This document shows positions 23,537 to 32,486 of a DNA stretch of 64,000 bases, piece by piece. The position numbers and the translations under genes were made by a program. The notes below the pieces were generated by a model. The model made no database searches. It was not told where the DNA came from and worked only from the letters and a program-made list of their open reading frames with translations. Position 1 is the stretch's first letter; each line of letters begins with the position of its first letter. The stretch comes from Ramlibacter pallidus (GTDB taxonomy: Bacteria > Pseudomonadota > Gammaproteobacteria > Burkholderiales > Burkholderiaceae_C): contig NZ_JADDIV010000001.1 of the NCBI RefSeq assembly GCF_015070875.1, positions 403,144 through 467,143 of the forward strand. The letters run 5' to 3'.

Positions 23537-24813
23537 ACGCCGCCCGGCCCCTCCCCGGCGCGCCGCACGTCCACTACCGCGGCAACGAGCTTTACGTCGA
23601 GGACGTGCGCATCGCCGACGCGGCGCGCGCGCACGGCACGCCGCTGTTCCTCTACTCCAAGGCCTCCATGCTGGCCGCGCTGGCGGCCTACCAGCGCGGG
23701 TTCGCGGGCCGCCAGGCGAAGGTGTTCTATGCGCTGAAGGCGAACTCCTCGCTGGGCGTGCTGCAGGTGTTCGCGCGCGCCGGCTGCGGCTTCGACATCG
23801 TGTCGGGCGGCGAACTCGAACGCGTGCTGGCCGCCGGCGGCCGTCCCGCGGACATCATCTTCTCCGGCGTGGGCAAGACCCGCCGCGAAATGCGTCGTGC
23901 GCTCGACGCCGGCATCCACTGCTTCAACGTGGAGAGCGAAGCGGAACTCGACGTGCTCAGCGAGGTGGCGCAGGAGGCCGGCACGAAGGCGCCGGTGAGC
24001 CTGCGCGTGAACCCCGACGTCGACCCGAAGACCCACCCGTACATCTCCACGGGCCTCAAGGGCAACAAGTTCGGCATCGCGCACCGCGACGCGCTGCGCG
24101 TGTACCGCCACGCCGCGTCCCTGCCCGGCATCCGCGTGGTCGGCATCGATTGCCACATCGGCTCGCAGATCACGGAGGCCGGCCCGTACATGGACGCGAT
24201 GGAGCGGATCCTGGACCTCGTGGCCGCCGTGGAATCCGCGGGCATCCCGCTGGCCCACATCGACTTCGGCGGCGGTCTCGGCATCAGCTACAACGGCGAG
24301 CAGCCGCCCGCGGCGGACGCCCTGTGGAAGCAGTTACTGGAACTGCTCGATGCACGCGGCTACGGCCAGCGCCAGCTGATGGCCGAGCCCGGCCGCTCCC
24401 TCGTGGGCAATGCCGGCGTCTGCGTGACCGAAGTGCTGTACCTCAAGCCCGGCGAGCAGAAGAACTTCTGCATCGTCGACGCCGCGATGAACGACCTGCC
24501 GCGGCCGGCGATGTACCAGGCTTACCACGCGGTCGTGCCGGTGACGGCCAGCGAAGCGACTGCGAGCAGCTACGACGTGGTCGGGCCGGTGTGCGAGAGC
24601 GGCGACTGGATCGCCCGCGACCGCAGCCTGGCGGTGCAACCGGGTCACCTGCTGGCCGTGCTCTCCGCCGGCGCCTATTGCATGAGCATGGCCAGCAACT
24701 ACAACACGCGGGGACGCCCGGCCGAAGTGCTGGTGGACGGGGCAGCCATGCACGTGATCCGCGAGCGCGAGGACACCGCGGACCAGCTGCGCCGGGAGAA
24801 GCTGCTACCTTGA
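23533..24813 (+). CDS. lysA: Diaminopimelate decarboxylase
   Basis: A 426-residue PLP enzyme making the last step of lysine synthesis, meso-DAP to lysine. K69 in VFYALKANSS is the Schiff-base lysine. HIGSQI, the glycine loop DFGGGLGISY and the dimer-partner motif CESGDW are present. It is coupled to lptM through an ATGA overlap and converges on msrQ with a 9-bp overlap. Confidence 0.96.
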   Translation: MNAARPLPGAPHVHYRGNELYVEDVRIADAARAHGTPLFLYSKASMLAALAAYQRGFAGRQAKVFYALKANSSLGVLQVFARAGCGFDIVSGGELERVLAAGGRPADIIFSGVGKTRREMRRALDAGIHCFNVESEAELDVLSEVAQEAGTKAPVSLRVNPDVDPKTHPYISTGLKGNKFGIAHRDALRVYRHAASLPGIRVVGIDCHIGSQITEAGPYMDAMERILDLVAAVESAGIPLAHIDFGGGLGISYNGEQPPAADALWKQLLELLDARGYGQRQLMAEPGRSLVGNAGVCVTEVLYLKPGEQKNFCIVDAAMNDLPRPAMYQAYHAVVPVTASEATASSYDVVGPVCESGDWIARDRSLAVQPGHLLAVLSAGAYCMSMASNYNTRGRPAEVLVDGAAMHVIREREDTADQLRREKLLP

Positions 24814-25440
24814 AGCGGTGGCGGTGCGGCCGGGGGCCGCGCCGCGCCGCTTGTGCCAGACGCGCCATCCGAGCAGCACGCCGAGGATGGCCGCATACAG
24901 CGCCACCTCGGCGAAATCGTTCTTGCCCGCGCGCATCCAGAAGAAATGCAGGATGGCGAGCGGCGCGATCACGTACACCGCCTTGTGCAGCGCCTGCCAG
25001 CGCTTCACGCCCATCGCCTTGACGGCGCGGTTGAAGGACGTGGCGGCCAGCGGCACCAGCAGCACCAAGGCGCTGAAGCCCACCAGGATGAAGGGCCGCT
25101 TGGCGATGTCCTTCGCGATCTCCGCGACGTCCAGCCCCTGGTCGAACACCGCGTACCCGAGCAGGTGCAGCACGGCGTAGAAGAAGGTGAAGAGCCCGAG
25201 CATGCGGCGGAAGCGCTGCAGCGTCGGCAGGTTGGCCAGCACGCGCAAGGGCGTGACGGCCAGCGTGATGCACAGGAAGCGCAGCGTCCAGTCGCCGGTG
25301 GACCGGATCAGGGACTCGGCGGGATTCGCGCCGAGGTTGTCGGTGAACGCCGCGTAGAACAGCCAGGCGAACGGCAGCAGGGAGAGCACGAACACCAGCG
25401 GCTTGGCGGCCGGGTGCAGCAGCGCGCGCGCCGGCACCAT
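24805..25440 (-). CDS. msrQ: MsrQ, heme-binding membrane subunit of periplasmic methionine sulfoxide reductase
   Basis: A 211-residue integral membrane protein with about six helices and the ferric-reductase-like layout of MsrQ: GDWTLRFLCITLAVTPLR, FRRMLGLFTFFYAVLHLLGY and WQALHKAVYVIAPLAILHFFW, with histidines for b-type heme. It passes quinol or flavin electrons to MsrP. It starts one base after the msrP stop, so the two are one operon. Confidence 0.93.
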   Translation of the reverse strand: MVPARALLHPAAKPLVFVLSLLPFAWLFYAAFTDNLGANPAESLIRSTGDWTLRFLCITLAVTPLRVLANLPTLQRFRRMLGLFTFFYAVLHLLGYAVFDQGLDVAEIAKDIAKRPFILVGFSALVLLVPLAATSFNRAVKAMGVKRWQALHKAVYVIAPLAILHFFWMRAGKNDFAEVALYAAILGVLLGWRVWHKRRGAAPGRTATASR

Positions 25441-25441
25441 C

Positions 25442-26440
25442 TCAGTAGTTCTTCTTGAGGTCCATCCCGGCGTACAGCTGGCCGACCTGCGCTTCGTAGC
25501 CGTTGAACATCAGCGTCTTGCGCTTCTTGGCGAACAGGCCGTCCTCGCCGATGCGGCGCTCGGTCGCCTGCGACCAGCGCGGGTGGTCGACGTTGGGATT
25601 GACGTTCGAGTAGAAGCCGTACTCGTTGGCCGCGGCCTTGTTCCACGCGGTCTTCGGCATCTGGTCGGTGAAGCGGATCTTGACGATGCTCTTGCCGCTC
25701 TTGAAACCGTACTTCCACGGCACCACCAGGCGCACCGGCGCGCCGTTCTGCTTGGGCAGGACCTCGCCGTACATGCCGAAGGTGAGCAGCGTGAGCGGGT
25801 GCATGGCTTCGTCCATGCGCAGGCCCTCGACATAGGGCCAGTCGAGAACGCGCGAGCCCACATAGGGCATCGTGGCCTTGTCCGCCAGCGTCACGAACTC
25901 GACGAACTTCGCGCTGCCCAGCGGCTCGACGCGGTTGATCAGGTGCGACATGGAATAGCCCACCCACGGCACCACCATCGACCAGCCCTCCACGCAGCGC
26001 AGGCGGTAGATCCGCTCTTCCTGCGCGCTCAGCTTCACCAGGTCTTCGAGGCCGATCTTGCCCGGCTTCTTCACCATGCCTTCGACTTCGACGGTCCATG
26101 GCGTCGTCTTCAGCGTGTGGGCGTTCTGCGCCGGGTCGGCCTTGTCGGTGCCGAACTCGTAGAAGTTGTTGTAGCTCGCCGCGTCCTTGTACTCGGTGAG
26201 CTTCTCCATGGTGACGCCGCCCGGGATCGTGGAGCGCACCACGGTCATCGCCGCGTTCTTGCCGGGCCGCTGCACCTGCTGCGCCAGCGCCTCGCGCTGC
26301 GCCCAGGTCGCCAGGCCGGCGCCGGCCACGCCGGTGGCCATCCACTTCAGGAGCCGGCGGCGGTCTTCATAGACCGCGCGCGGCGTGATCTCGCTCGCTA
26401 TCGGGTGCTGGAAGCCATCGCGGCCGGTGCGGATCAGCAT
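25442..26440 (-). CDS. msrP: MsrP, periplasmic molybdopterin methionine sulfoxide reductase
   Basis: A 332-residue enzyme repairing oxidised methionines in periplasmic proteins. A Tat signal is present ([18 protein letters not shown], cleaved near residue 53), followed by a sulfite-oxidase-type fold with the molybdenum-ligating C149 in [17 protein letters not shown]. The C-terminus ends [10 protein letters not shown], as is usual. A ribosome site AAAAGGA precedes the ATG. It is the first gene of msrPQ. Confidence 0.95.
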   Translation of the reverse strand: MLIRTGRDGFQHPIASEITPRAVYEDRRRLLKWMATGVAGAGLATWAQREALAQQVQRPGKNAAMTVVRSTIPGGVTMEKLTEYKDAASYNNFYEFGTDKADPAQNAHTLKTTPWTVEVEGMVKKPGKIGLEDLVKLSAQEERIYRLRCVEGWSMVVPWVGYSMSHLINRVEPLGSAKFVEFVTLADKATMPYVGSRVLDWPYVEGLRMDEAMHPLTLLTFGMYGEVLPKQNGAPVRLVVPWKYGFKSGKSIVKIRFTDQMPKTAWNKAAANEYGFYSNVNPNVDHPRWSQATERRIGEDGLFAKKRKTLMFNGYEAQVGQLYAGMDLKKNY

Positions 26441-26521
26441 GTCGGTTCCTTTTCAGTGACGCCGGAGTGGATACGCACGCCGGGTGGTTCTGGATGCCAT
26501 TCGCCGGGACGGCCCCGGAAG

Positions 26522-27850
26522 TTACAGCTCGCCGTAGCTGTGCAGCCCGGACAGGAACATGTTCACGCCGAGGAAGGCGAAGGTGGTAACCGCCAGGCCG
26601 ACCAGCGCCCACCAGGCGGACACCGTGCCGCGCAGCCCCTTCATCAGGCGCATGTGCAGCCAGGCCGCGTAGTTCAGCCAGACGATCAGCGCCCAGGTCT
26701 CCTTCGGGTCCCAGCTCCAGTAGCCGCCCCACGCTTCGGCCGCCCACAGGGCGCCCAGCACGGTGGCGATGGTGAAGAAGGCGAAGCCGACCGCGATCGA
26801 CTTGTACATGACGTCGTCGAGCACTTCCAGCGGCGGCAGGCGCTCGGCGATGCGGCGGCGGGCGAACAGGATGCCGCCGACGATCAGGGCCGACACGCCG
26901 ATGTAGGCAGCCCAATAGCCGCTGCTGCCTTCGGCGCTCTTGCGGAACACCACCGGCTCGAAGCAGAGCACCACGCCCAGCAGCCACAGCGGCGCGAGCT
27001 TCCACCAGCGCGTCTCCTCGGCCTGCTGCTTCACGAGGTAGGCAAAAGCCACCATCGCGGCCAGGGCGAAGGTGCCGTAGCCCACGAAGTTGGCGGGCAC
27101 GTGCAGCTTCATCCACCAGCTCTTGAGGGCGGGCACCAGCGGCTGGATCTCGTGGGCTTCGCGCGCCACGGAATACCACACCAGGAAGCCGACCGCGGCG
27201 CTGACCACCAGCATCACGAAGGCGCCGATGGAGCGCGTGCCGTACTGCTCCTCGAAGTACAGGTAGAACGCGGTGGTCATCCAGCAGAACAGGACGAACA
27301 CTTCGTACAGGTTGCTGACCGGGATGTGGCCGATGTCCGGCCCGAGCAGGTAGCTCTCGTACCAGCGCACCATGGTGCCGATCAGCGCCATGCCGACGGC
27401 GACCCAGGCGAGCTTGGAGCCGATCGCCTCCATCGTGGCGGCCTGGCCGCGCGCGAACATGCCGAACCAGTAGAACGCGGTGCTCATGACGAAGAGCACG
27501 CTCATCCAGAGGATGGCGGACTGGCTGGAGAGGAAGTACTTGAGCCAGAAGACGCTGTCGGCGCGGGCGAGCTGCCCCTGGTACGACGCGATCCCGAGCA
27601 GCGAGAAGGCGGCGACCGCCAGCATCAGCACGCGCAGCGGCCGCCAGAACCATCCCAGCCAGATGGTCGCCGGCACCGCCCCGACGAGGATGCCCTTCTC
27701 GTAGACGTCCATGTACTGCGAGTACTGCGCGAAGGCATAGAGCCCACCGGCGGCGACGACGAGCGCGAAGATCCAGTCGAACGCGTTGCGCCGGCTGAAG
27801 AAGCCCTCGTGGAGGGTGATGGTCTGGTGGGTGGTGGTGGCGGTATTCAT
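26522..27850 (-). CDS. ccsB: CcsB/ResC-type cytochrome c biogenesis protein (CcsA family)
   Basis: A 442-residue polytopic protein with about eight or more helices. The heme-handling tryptophan-rich WWD motif appears as WGGYWSWDPKETWALIVWL near residue 370, with flanking histidines. With ResB it forms the System II synthetase that carries heme out and attaches it to CXXCH apocytochromes. The first 140 residues hold extra helices before the CcsA core, as is normal in betaproteobacteria. It overlaps resB by 4 bp, and a c4 cytochrome, a likely client, is encoded just upstream. Confidence 0.92.
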   Translation of the reverse strand: MNTATTTHQTITLHEGFFSRRNAFDWIFALVVAAGGLYAFAQYSQYMDVYEKGILVGAVPATIWLGWFWRPLRVLMLAVAAFSLLGIASYQGQLARADSVFWLKYFLSSQSAILWMSVLFVMSTAFYWFGMFARGQAATMEAIGSKLAWVAVGMALIGTMVRWYESYLLGPDIGHIPVSNLYEVFVLFCWMTTAFYLYFEEQYGTRSIGAFVMLVVSAAVGFLVWYSVAREAHEIQPLVPALKSWWMKLHVPANFVGYGTFALAAMVAFAYLVKQQAEETRWWKLAPLWLLGVVLCFEPVVFRKSAEGSSGYWAAYIGVSALIVGGILFARRRIAERLPPLEVLDDVMYKSIAVGFAFFTIATVLGALWAAEAWGGYWSWDPKETWALIVWLNYAAWLHMRLMKGLRGTVSAWWALVGLAVTTFAFLGVNMFLSGLHSYGEL

Positions 27851-29964
27851 CGCTTGTCTCCGAGCAGCCGGTCCTTCAGGCGCTGGAATTCACGGTCGAC
27901 GTCCATCAGCTTGCGGTTGGTGGACAGGGCCATGCGCGCCTGCGAGCCCTGCGCGCCGGGGCTGAGCCACACCCAGAGCCGGCGCTCCCGAACATACAGC
28001 ATGGCGAAAATCCCCAGGATCAGCAAGGCGCAGCCGACGTACACGATCAGCCGGCCCGGCGAACGGGTGACCTGGAACACGCTCGCCTGCACCTGCTTGA
28101 AGTCCTGCAGGGCGAAAGCCATGGGCGCCGGGTAGGCGTGCACGTCGCTCAGCGCCAGCACGGCCAGCGACATGAACGCCTGGGTGCGGTCGTCGCGCGG
28201 CAGCGGCTGCAGGCCCGCGCGTTCCCGGCTCAGTTGGACCAGTTCGAACAGGGCGCCGTTCAGGATGCGCACCAGCACCTCGCCGGCGCGGGCCCGTTCG
28301 CCTTCCGGCACGTTGGCTTCGAGGAAATCGGAGACCGCCTGCAGGCCACCCGCGGGCTTGCCGGGGGCGGCGTCGGCCCCCGCGAACAGGGCCAGCGCCC
28401 GCGACGTGGACGCCGTCAGCTGCTGCGCGAGCTCGGGCCGCGCCGGGTCGGTGGCCTGGCGCGCGTAGTTGCGCACCGCCTGCTCGCGCAGCGCCGTGTC
28501 GGAAAGCGCGGCGCGCAGGCGGAGGAAGCCGTCCATCGCGCCGTTCTCGTCGGCCGGCACGCGCAGGTAGCGGAAGCTCTCCGCCGGCGTGTCGCGCATC
28601 CCCATGAGGAACAGCGGGACGCCTTCGCCGAGGTCGACCGGCAGCATGTAGTTGTGGAACTCGCGCGCCTGGCCGGCGGCGTCGCGCAGCTTGTAGGTGA
28701 TGCTGGGGCCGACGTTGCGCAGGTTCTTCCTGGTGGTCGTCTTGTTGGCGGCGCCCAGGCGCTCGTCGAGGCTGGAGCGCAGGTCGACCTTGCGCGGGTC
28801 CACCGCGCCGCCGCCGTTGGCGTCCGCGATGTTCTCGACGTTGATCACGCGCAGGCCCGTGTATTCGAGGCTCATGCGGTCCGCGCCGCTGCCCTGCCCG
28901 CGCGTGAGCGCCGTCGAGCCGCCGATGGTGCCCTCGACCTCGAAGGTCTTGCCGCTGCCGTCCAGGGGCACGGCCTTGAGCTTCACCGAGGAGCCGCCAT
29001 CGTCGAAGCTCGATTGGTAGATCTCGATGCCGCGGTGGCGCGCCGGGTGGTTCACCTCCACGCGCGCGGGGACCTTCTCGCCCGTTTCGCGGTCGTGGAT
29101 CACGATCTCGCTGGCGAACAGCTTCGGCATGCCGGTGGAGTAGTACTCCACGATGAACTTCTTCAGCTCGATGGCGAAGGGCAGTTCCTGCAGCACGATG
29201 CCGCCCGACTGGTTCAGGATCGCCGTCGAAGACTGCGTGCCCTCGGCCACCAGCAGGTTGCCCCGGAAGGTCGGGTTGCTGGCCGACAGCCGGTGCTGCG
29301 CGGGCACTTCCGAGATCATCCCGCCGCCGGCGTAGACCTCCTTGCCGCCCAGCCACATCTGCGCGCGCACGATCAGGTCGCCATCGAGCAGGCCGCCCAG
29401 GCAGACCAGCACGATCGCGCTGTGGGCGGCGAGGTAACCGACCTTGTTCACGCCACCGGCCTTGGCGGCCACCATCCAGGCCTCGCCGCGCTGCTGCAGC
29501 CGCACCTTCCAACCGCCCTGGGCCAGCGCCTGCCCCACGCGCTGCGCCTCGTCGGCGGGCGACCCGGCCAGCTGCGCCTCGGCACGGTGGTGGAAGGCGA
29601 GCAGGCTGTTCTCGCGGATGTTTTCCTTGTACGACTTCAGGTCGGCCAGGATCTTGGGCGTGTTGCGGGCGATGCACAGCGAGGTGCTCACCACCAGGAA
29701 GGCGAGGATCAGCAGGAACCACCAGGCGCTGTAGACGGTGTTCAGGCGGATCGCCATGAACAGCTCCGCCCAGAACGGCCCGAACTGGTTCACGTAGTTG
29801 GTGACGGGCTCCTGCTGCTTCAGCACGGTGCCGATCACGGAGGCGATGCAGATGACCGTCAGCAGCGCGATGGCGAACCGCATGGAGGACACGAGCTCCA
29901 CGACACCGCGCAGGGTGTGCGGGGCGTCGTTGCCCGGGCGCGGGCCGGCGGTCGTCGTGTTCAT
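27847..29964 (-). CDS. resB: ResB, cytochrome c biogenesis System II component
   Basis: A 705-residue ResB-family protein: three N-terminal helices (about 30-50, 70-90 and 175-195 including SMRFAIALLTVICIASVIGT), a large periplasmic domain of roughly 400 residues and a final helix (RLIVYVGCALLILGIFAMLYV) followed by the conserved ERRLWVWL. It partners CcsB in heme delivery and ligation. The gene is preceded by the terminator of the cytochrome c4 gene, so it probably has its own promoter or receives read-through. Confidence 0.92.
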   Translation of the reverse strand: MNTTTAGPRPGNDAPHTLRGVVELVSSMRFAIALLTVICIASVIGTVLKQQEPVTNYVNQFGPFWAELFMAIRLNTVYSAWWFLLILAFLVVSTSLCIARNTPKILADLKSYKENIRENSLLAFHHRAEAQLAGSPADEAQRVGQALAQGGWKVRLQQRGEAWMVAAKAGGVNKVGYLAAHSAIVLVCLGGLLDGDLIVRAQMWLGGKEVYAGGGMISEVPAQHRLSASNPTFRGNLLVAEGTQSSTAILNQSGGIVLQELPFAIELKKFIVEYYSTGMPKLFASEIVIHDRETGEKVPARVEVNHPARHRGIEIYQSSFDDGGSSVKLKAVPLDGSGKTFEVEGTIGGSTALTRGQGSGADRMSLEYTGLRVINVENIADANGGGAVDPRKVDLRSSLDERLGAANKTTTRKNLRNVGPSITYKLRDAAGQAREFHNYMLPVDLGEGVPLFLMGMRDTPAESFRYLRVPADENGAMDGFLRLRAALSDTALREQAVRNYARQATDPARPELAQQLTASTSRALALFAGADAAPGKPAGGLQAVSDFLEANVPEGERARAGEVLVRILNGALFELVQLSRERAGLQPLPRDDRTQAFMSLAVLALSDVHAYPAPMAFALQDFKQVQASVFQVTRSPGRLIVYVGCALLILGIFAMLYVRERRLWVWLSPGAQGSQARMALSTNRKLMDVDREFQRLKDRLLGDKR

Positions 29965-29978
29965 GGGCTCCAGATGTG

Positions 29979-30012
29979 AAAAGGCGGGCCCTCCTGCGAG
30001 GAGCCCGCCTTG
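29979..30012 (-). terminator. Rho-independent terminator of the cytochrome c4 gene
   Basis: On the minus strand AAGGCGGGC pairs with GCCCGCCTT across a loop with a small inner TCC/GGA stem, followed by TTTT. It lies 41 bp past the cytochrome stop and just before resB. The U-run is short, so termination may be partial. Confidence 0.65.
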
Positions 30013-30053
30013 GTTAGTGTGCTTGTACGGCGGTTAGTTCAACAGGAACGCGG

Positions 30054-30830
30054 TCAGCGCAGGCCGGCGATGTAGTCCGAAACCGCGCGGATTTCACGGT
30101 CGCTCATCTTGGCGGAGATCTGCGACATCACCGGGCTGTTCTTGCGGATGCCGTCGCGGAAGGCGACCAGCTGGCTGGCGGTGTAGTCGGCGTGCTGGCC
30201 GGACAGGCGCGGGTACTGGGCGGGGATGCCGGCACCGTTGGGGCTGTGGCAGCCGGCGCAGGCCGGCAGCTCGCGGCCCTGCAGGCCGCCGCGGTAGATC
30301 TTCTCGCCGAGCATCACCAGTTCCTTGTCCTTCGCGAAGCCGGGCTTGGCCTTCTGCGACACCAGGTAGGCGGCGATGTTCTTCATGTCCTGGTCGGTCA
30401 GCTGCGCGGCGAAGCCCTGCATGATGGGGTTCGGGCGCTTGCCGTTCTTGAACTCCTGCAACTGCTTGACGATGTATTCGGGGTGCTGCTGCGACAGGCG
30501 CGGATTTGCGGGCGTGCCGGAGTTGCCGCCGGCGCCGTGGCAGGCCGCGCACACGGCGGTGTATTTCGCGTCGCCAGCGGCGATGTCCGGCTTGCCCGTG
30601 GGCGCCGCCTGCGCCGCGGGGGCGGCGGGCGCCGGCGTGGCGGCGGCGGGGCCCGGGGTCCCGGCGACCGGCGCGGGCGGGGCCACGGTCAGGCCCGAAG
30701 CGCCGGGAGCGGCGGCGGTGGCGGCAGGCGCTGCGGGTGCGGCCGGCGCAGCGTTCTGCTGGGCCGAGGTCGAAAGCGCGAACGCGGCCAGCACGGCGGC
30801 CAGCAGCAGGGAAGCGGGCGTCTTGATCAC
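30054..30830 (-). CDS. Diheme cytochrome c4 with an N-terminal Ala/Pro-rich linker
   Basis: A 258-residue periplasmic cytochrome. A signal peptide (MIKTPASLLLAAVLAAFALS) is followed by a linker of about 55 residues rich in alanine and proline, then two homologous c-type domains with CAACH (94-98) and CAGCH (191-195) and the distal methionines in NPIMQGFAAQLTD and NSPVMSQISAKMSD. It shuttles electrons from the bc1 complex to terminal oxidases. No ATG is available; the GTG at 30830 is chosen because it gives a clean signal peptide and lies downstream of a TAGAAT -10-like element at 30864-30869. A further GTG at 30860 would sit at the promoter. A terminator follows the gene. Confidence 0.88.
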   Translation of the reverse strand: MIKTPASLLLAAVLAAFALSTSAQQNAAPAAPAAPAATAAAPGASGLTVAPPAPVAGTPGPAAATPAPAAPAAQAAPTGKPDIAAGDAKYTAVCAACHGAGGNSGTPANPRLSQQHPEYIVKQLQEFKNGKRPNPIMQGFAAQLTDQDMKNIAAYLVSQKAKPGFAKDKELVMLGEKIYRGGLQGRELPACAGCHSPNGAGIPAQYPRLSGQHADYTASQLVAFRDGIRKNSPVMSQISAKMSDREIRAVSDYIAGLR

Positions 30831-30844
30831 GGTGATTGGATTCG

Positions 30845-30873
30845 TTGGGCGCAAAACCACGGGATTCTACAAT
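30845..30873 (+). promoter_or_regulatory. Candidate engB promoter
   Basis: TTGGGC (30845-30850) and TACAAT (30868-30873) are 17 bp apart, 27 bp before the engB start. The opposite strand carries TAGAAT at 30864-30869 directed at the cytochrome gene, so the two promoters overlap back to back. Confidence 0.5.
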
Positions 30874-30900
30874 GCCCCTCCCTGCCCACTCCCCGCCGCC

Positions 30901-31596
30901 ATGACCTCCCCCACGGGCACACCGCCCCCTGCCTCGCCGCGCGCGGCCCCGCCCGCCTCCGCGGCCGATGCGAAGCAGGCCGTCGCCTGGCTGCACACCG
31001 CCCGCTTCCTCACCACCGCGCCGCGGCTGGAACACCTGCCGGAGCCGGGCGTGCCGGAGATCGCCTTCGTCGGCCGCTCCAACGCCGGCAAGTCGACCTG
31101 CATCAACACGCTGACGCAGCAGAAACGCCTGGCGTTCGCGTCGAAGACGCCCGGCCGCACCCAGGCGATCAACCTGTTCTCCCTGGGCAAGCAGGGCGTG
31201 ACCGATGCCGTGCTGGCCGACCTGCCGGGCTACGGCTATGCGGCGGTGCCCAAGGCCGACAAGTTCCGCTGGCAGGAGGTGATGGCCAACTACCTGATGA
31301 CGCGCGAGTCGCTGCGGGGCGTGGTCATGCTGGTCGACCCGCGCCACGGCCTGACGGAACTCGACGACATCCTGCTGGAAGTGATCCGCCCGCGCGTGGA
31401 GCAGGGCCTGAAGTTCCTCGTGCTGCTGACCAAGGCCGACAAGCTCAACCGCGAGGAGCAGACCAAGGCGCTGTCCATCGCGCGACTGCAGACCGGCGGC
31501 GGCGAGGTCAGACTGTTCTCCGCCCTCAAGAAAAAGGGCGTGGAGGAAGCCTCGCTGCTCCTCTGGCAGTGGACCCATCCCGAAGCACCCCCATGA
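30901..31596 (+). CDS. engB: Ribosome biogenesis GTP-binding protein EngB/YihA
   Basis: A 231-residue TRAFAC GTPase needed for late 50S ribosome assembly. G1 is GRSNAGKS (58-65), G2 the threonine in KTPGRTQ, G3 DLPGYGYA and G4 LTKAD. The family core begins near residue 27 (AVAWLHTARFLTTAP); the first 25 residues are an Ala/Pro-rich extension. It overlaps the following hydrolase gene by 4 bp. Confidence 0.95.
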   Translation: MTSPTGTPPPASPRAAPPASAADAKQAVAWLHTARFLTTAPRLEHLPEPGVPEIAFVGRSNAGKSTCINTLTQQKRLAFASKTPGRTQAINLFSLGKQGVTDAVLADLPGYGYAAVPKADKFRWQEVMANYLMTRESLRGVVMLVDPRHGLTELDDILLEVIRPRVEQGLKFLVLLTKADKLNREEQTKALSIARLQTGGGEVRLFSALKKKGVEEASLLLWQWTHPEAPP

Positions 31597-32486
31597 CCGT
31601 CAGCACCTGGCAGCAAGCCCTCCCCCACGGCATCACCCTCAGCTGCCGCGGCGCCGGGGAGCGCGGGCGGCCGGTGCTCCTCTTCCTGCACGGCTTTCCC
31701 GAAGCCGCCTTCGTGTGGGACGAACTGCTCGAATATTTCGCCCGGCCGGAGAACGGGGGCTACCGGTGCGTGGCGCCCAACCTGCGCGGCTACGAAGCTT
31801 CCTCGCAGCCGGCGGAGGTGGCCATGTACCGGCCCAAGCACCTGGTGCAGGACATCGCGGCGCTGGCGCAGGCCGAAGGCGCGCCGCTCGCCTGCCTCGT
31901 GGCGCACGACTGGGGCGGCGCGGTCGCCTGGAACTTCGCCAACCAGCAGCCGGGCCTGGCGCGCCGGCTCGCGATCATCAACTCCCCGCACCCCGGCACC
32001 TTCCTGCGCGCGCTGCAGTCCAGCCCGGCGCAACAGCAAGCCAGCCAGTACATGAACTTCCTCGTGCGGCCGGATGCCGAGGCGCTGCTGCGCGAGGACG
32101 GCTACCGGCGCCTCTGGAAGTTCCTCACCAGCTGGGGCGACGCCGCCTGGCTGACCGACGAGGTGCGCGCGAAGTACCGCGACGTGTGGGACCGCAGCCT
32201 CACCGGCGGCCTCAACTACTACCGCGCATCGCCCCTGCGGCCCGCGACCGCGGAGGATCCGGGGGCCAGTGCCGTCACGCTGCCGCGCGAGATGCTGACC
32301 GTGGACATCCCGACCCTGGTGCTGTGGGCGATGGAAGACCCGGCGCTGCTGCCGGAACTGCTGGACGGCCTGGACGGCTACGTGCGCGACCTCACGCTGG
32401 AGAAGGTGCCCGGCGCTTCGCACTGGATCGTCCACGAGCAGCCGCAGCTCGTCGCCCGGCGCCTCGCCGCCTTCCTCGGTCAGTAG
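31593..32486 (+). CDS. Alpha/beta hydrolase, epoxide-hydrolase-like
   Basis: A 297-residue hydrolase. LFLHGFPE (about 31-38) forms the oxyanion region, VAHDWGGAVAW carries a candidate nucleophile aspartate D106, and GASHWIVHEQP near the end carries the catalytic histidine. An aspartate nucleophile in HDWGG and the HGFPE motif favour the epoxide hydrolase/dehalogenase branch over serine esterases. Substrate unknown. It is translationally coupled to engB and converges on an acyltransferase gene with a 7-bp overlap. Confidence 0.85.
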   Translation: MTVSTWQQALPHGITLSCRGAGERGRPVLLFLHGFPEAAFVWDELLEYFARPENGGYRCVAPNLRGYEASSQPAEVAMYRPKHLVQDIAALAQAEGAPLACLVAHDWGGAVAWNFANQQPGLARRLAIINSPHPGTFLRALQSSPAQQQASQYMNFLVRPDAEALLREDGYRRLWKFLTSWGDAAWLTDEVRAKYRDVWDRSLTGGLNYYRASPLRPATAEDPGASAVTLPREMLTVDIPTLVLWAMEDPALLPELLDGLDGYVRDLTLEKVPGASHWIVHEQPQLVARRLAAFLGQ

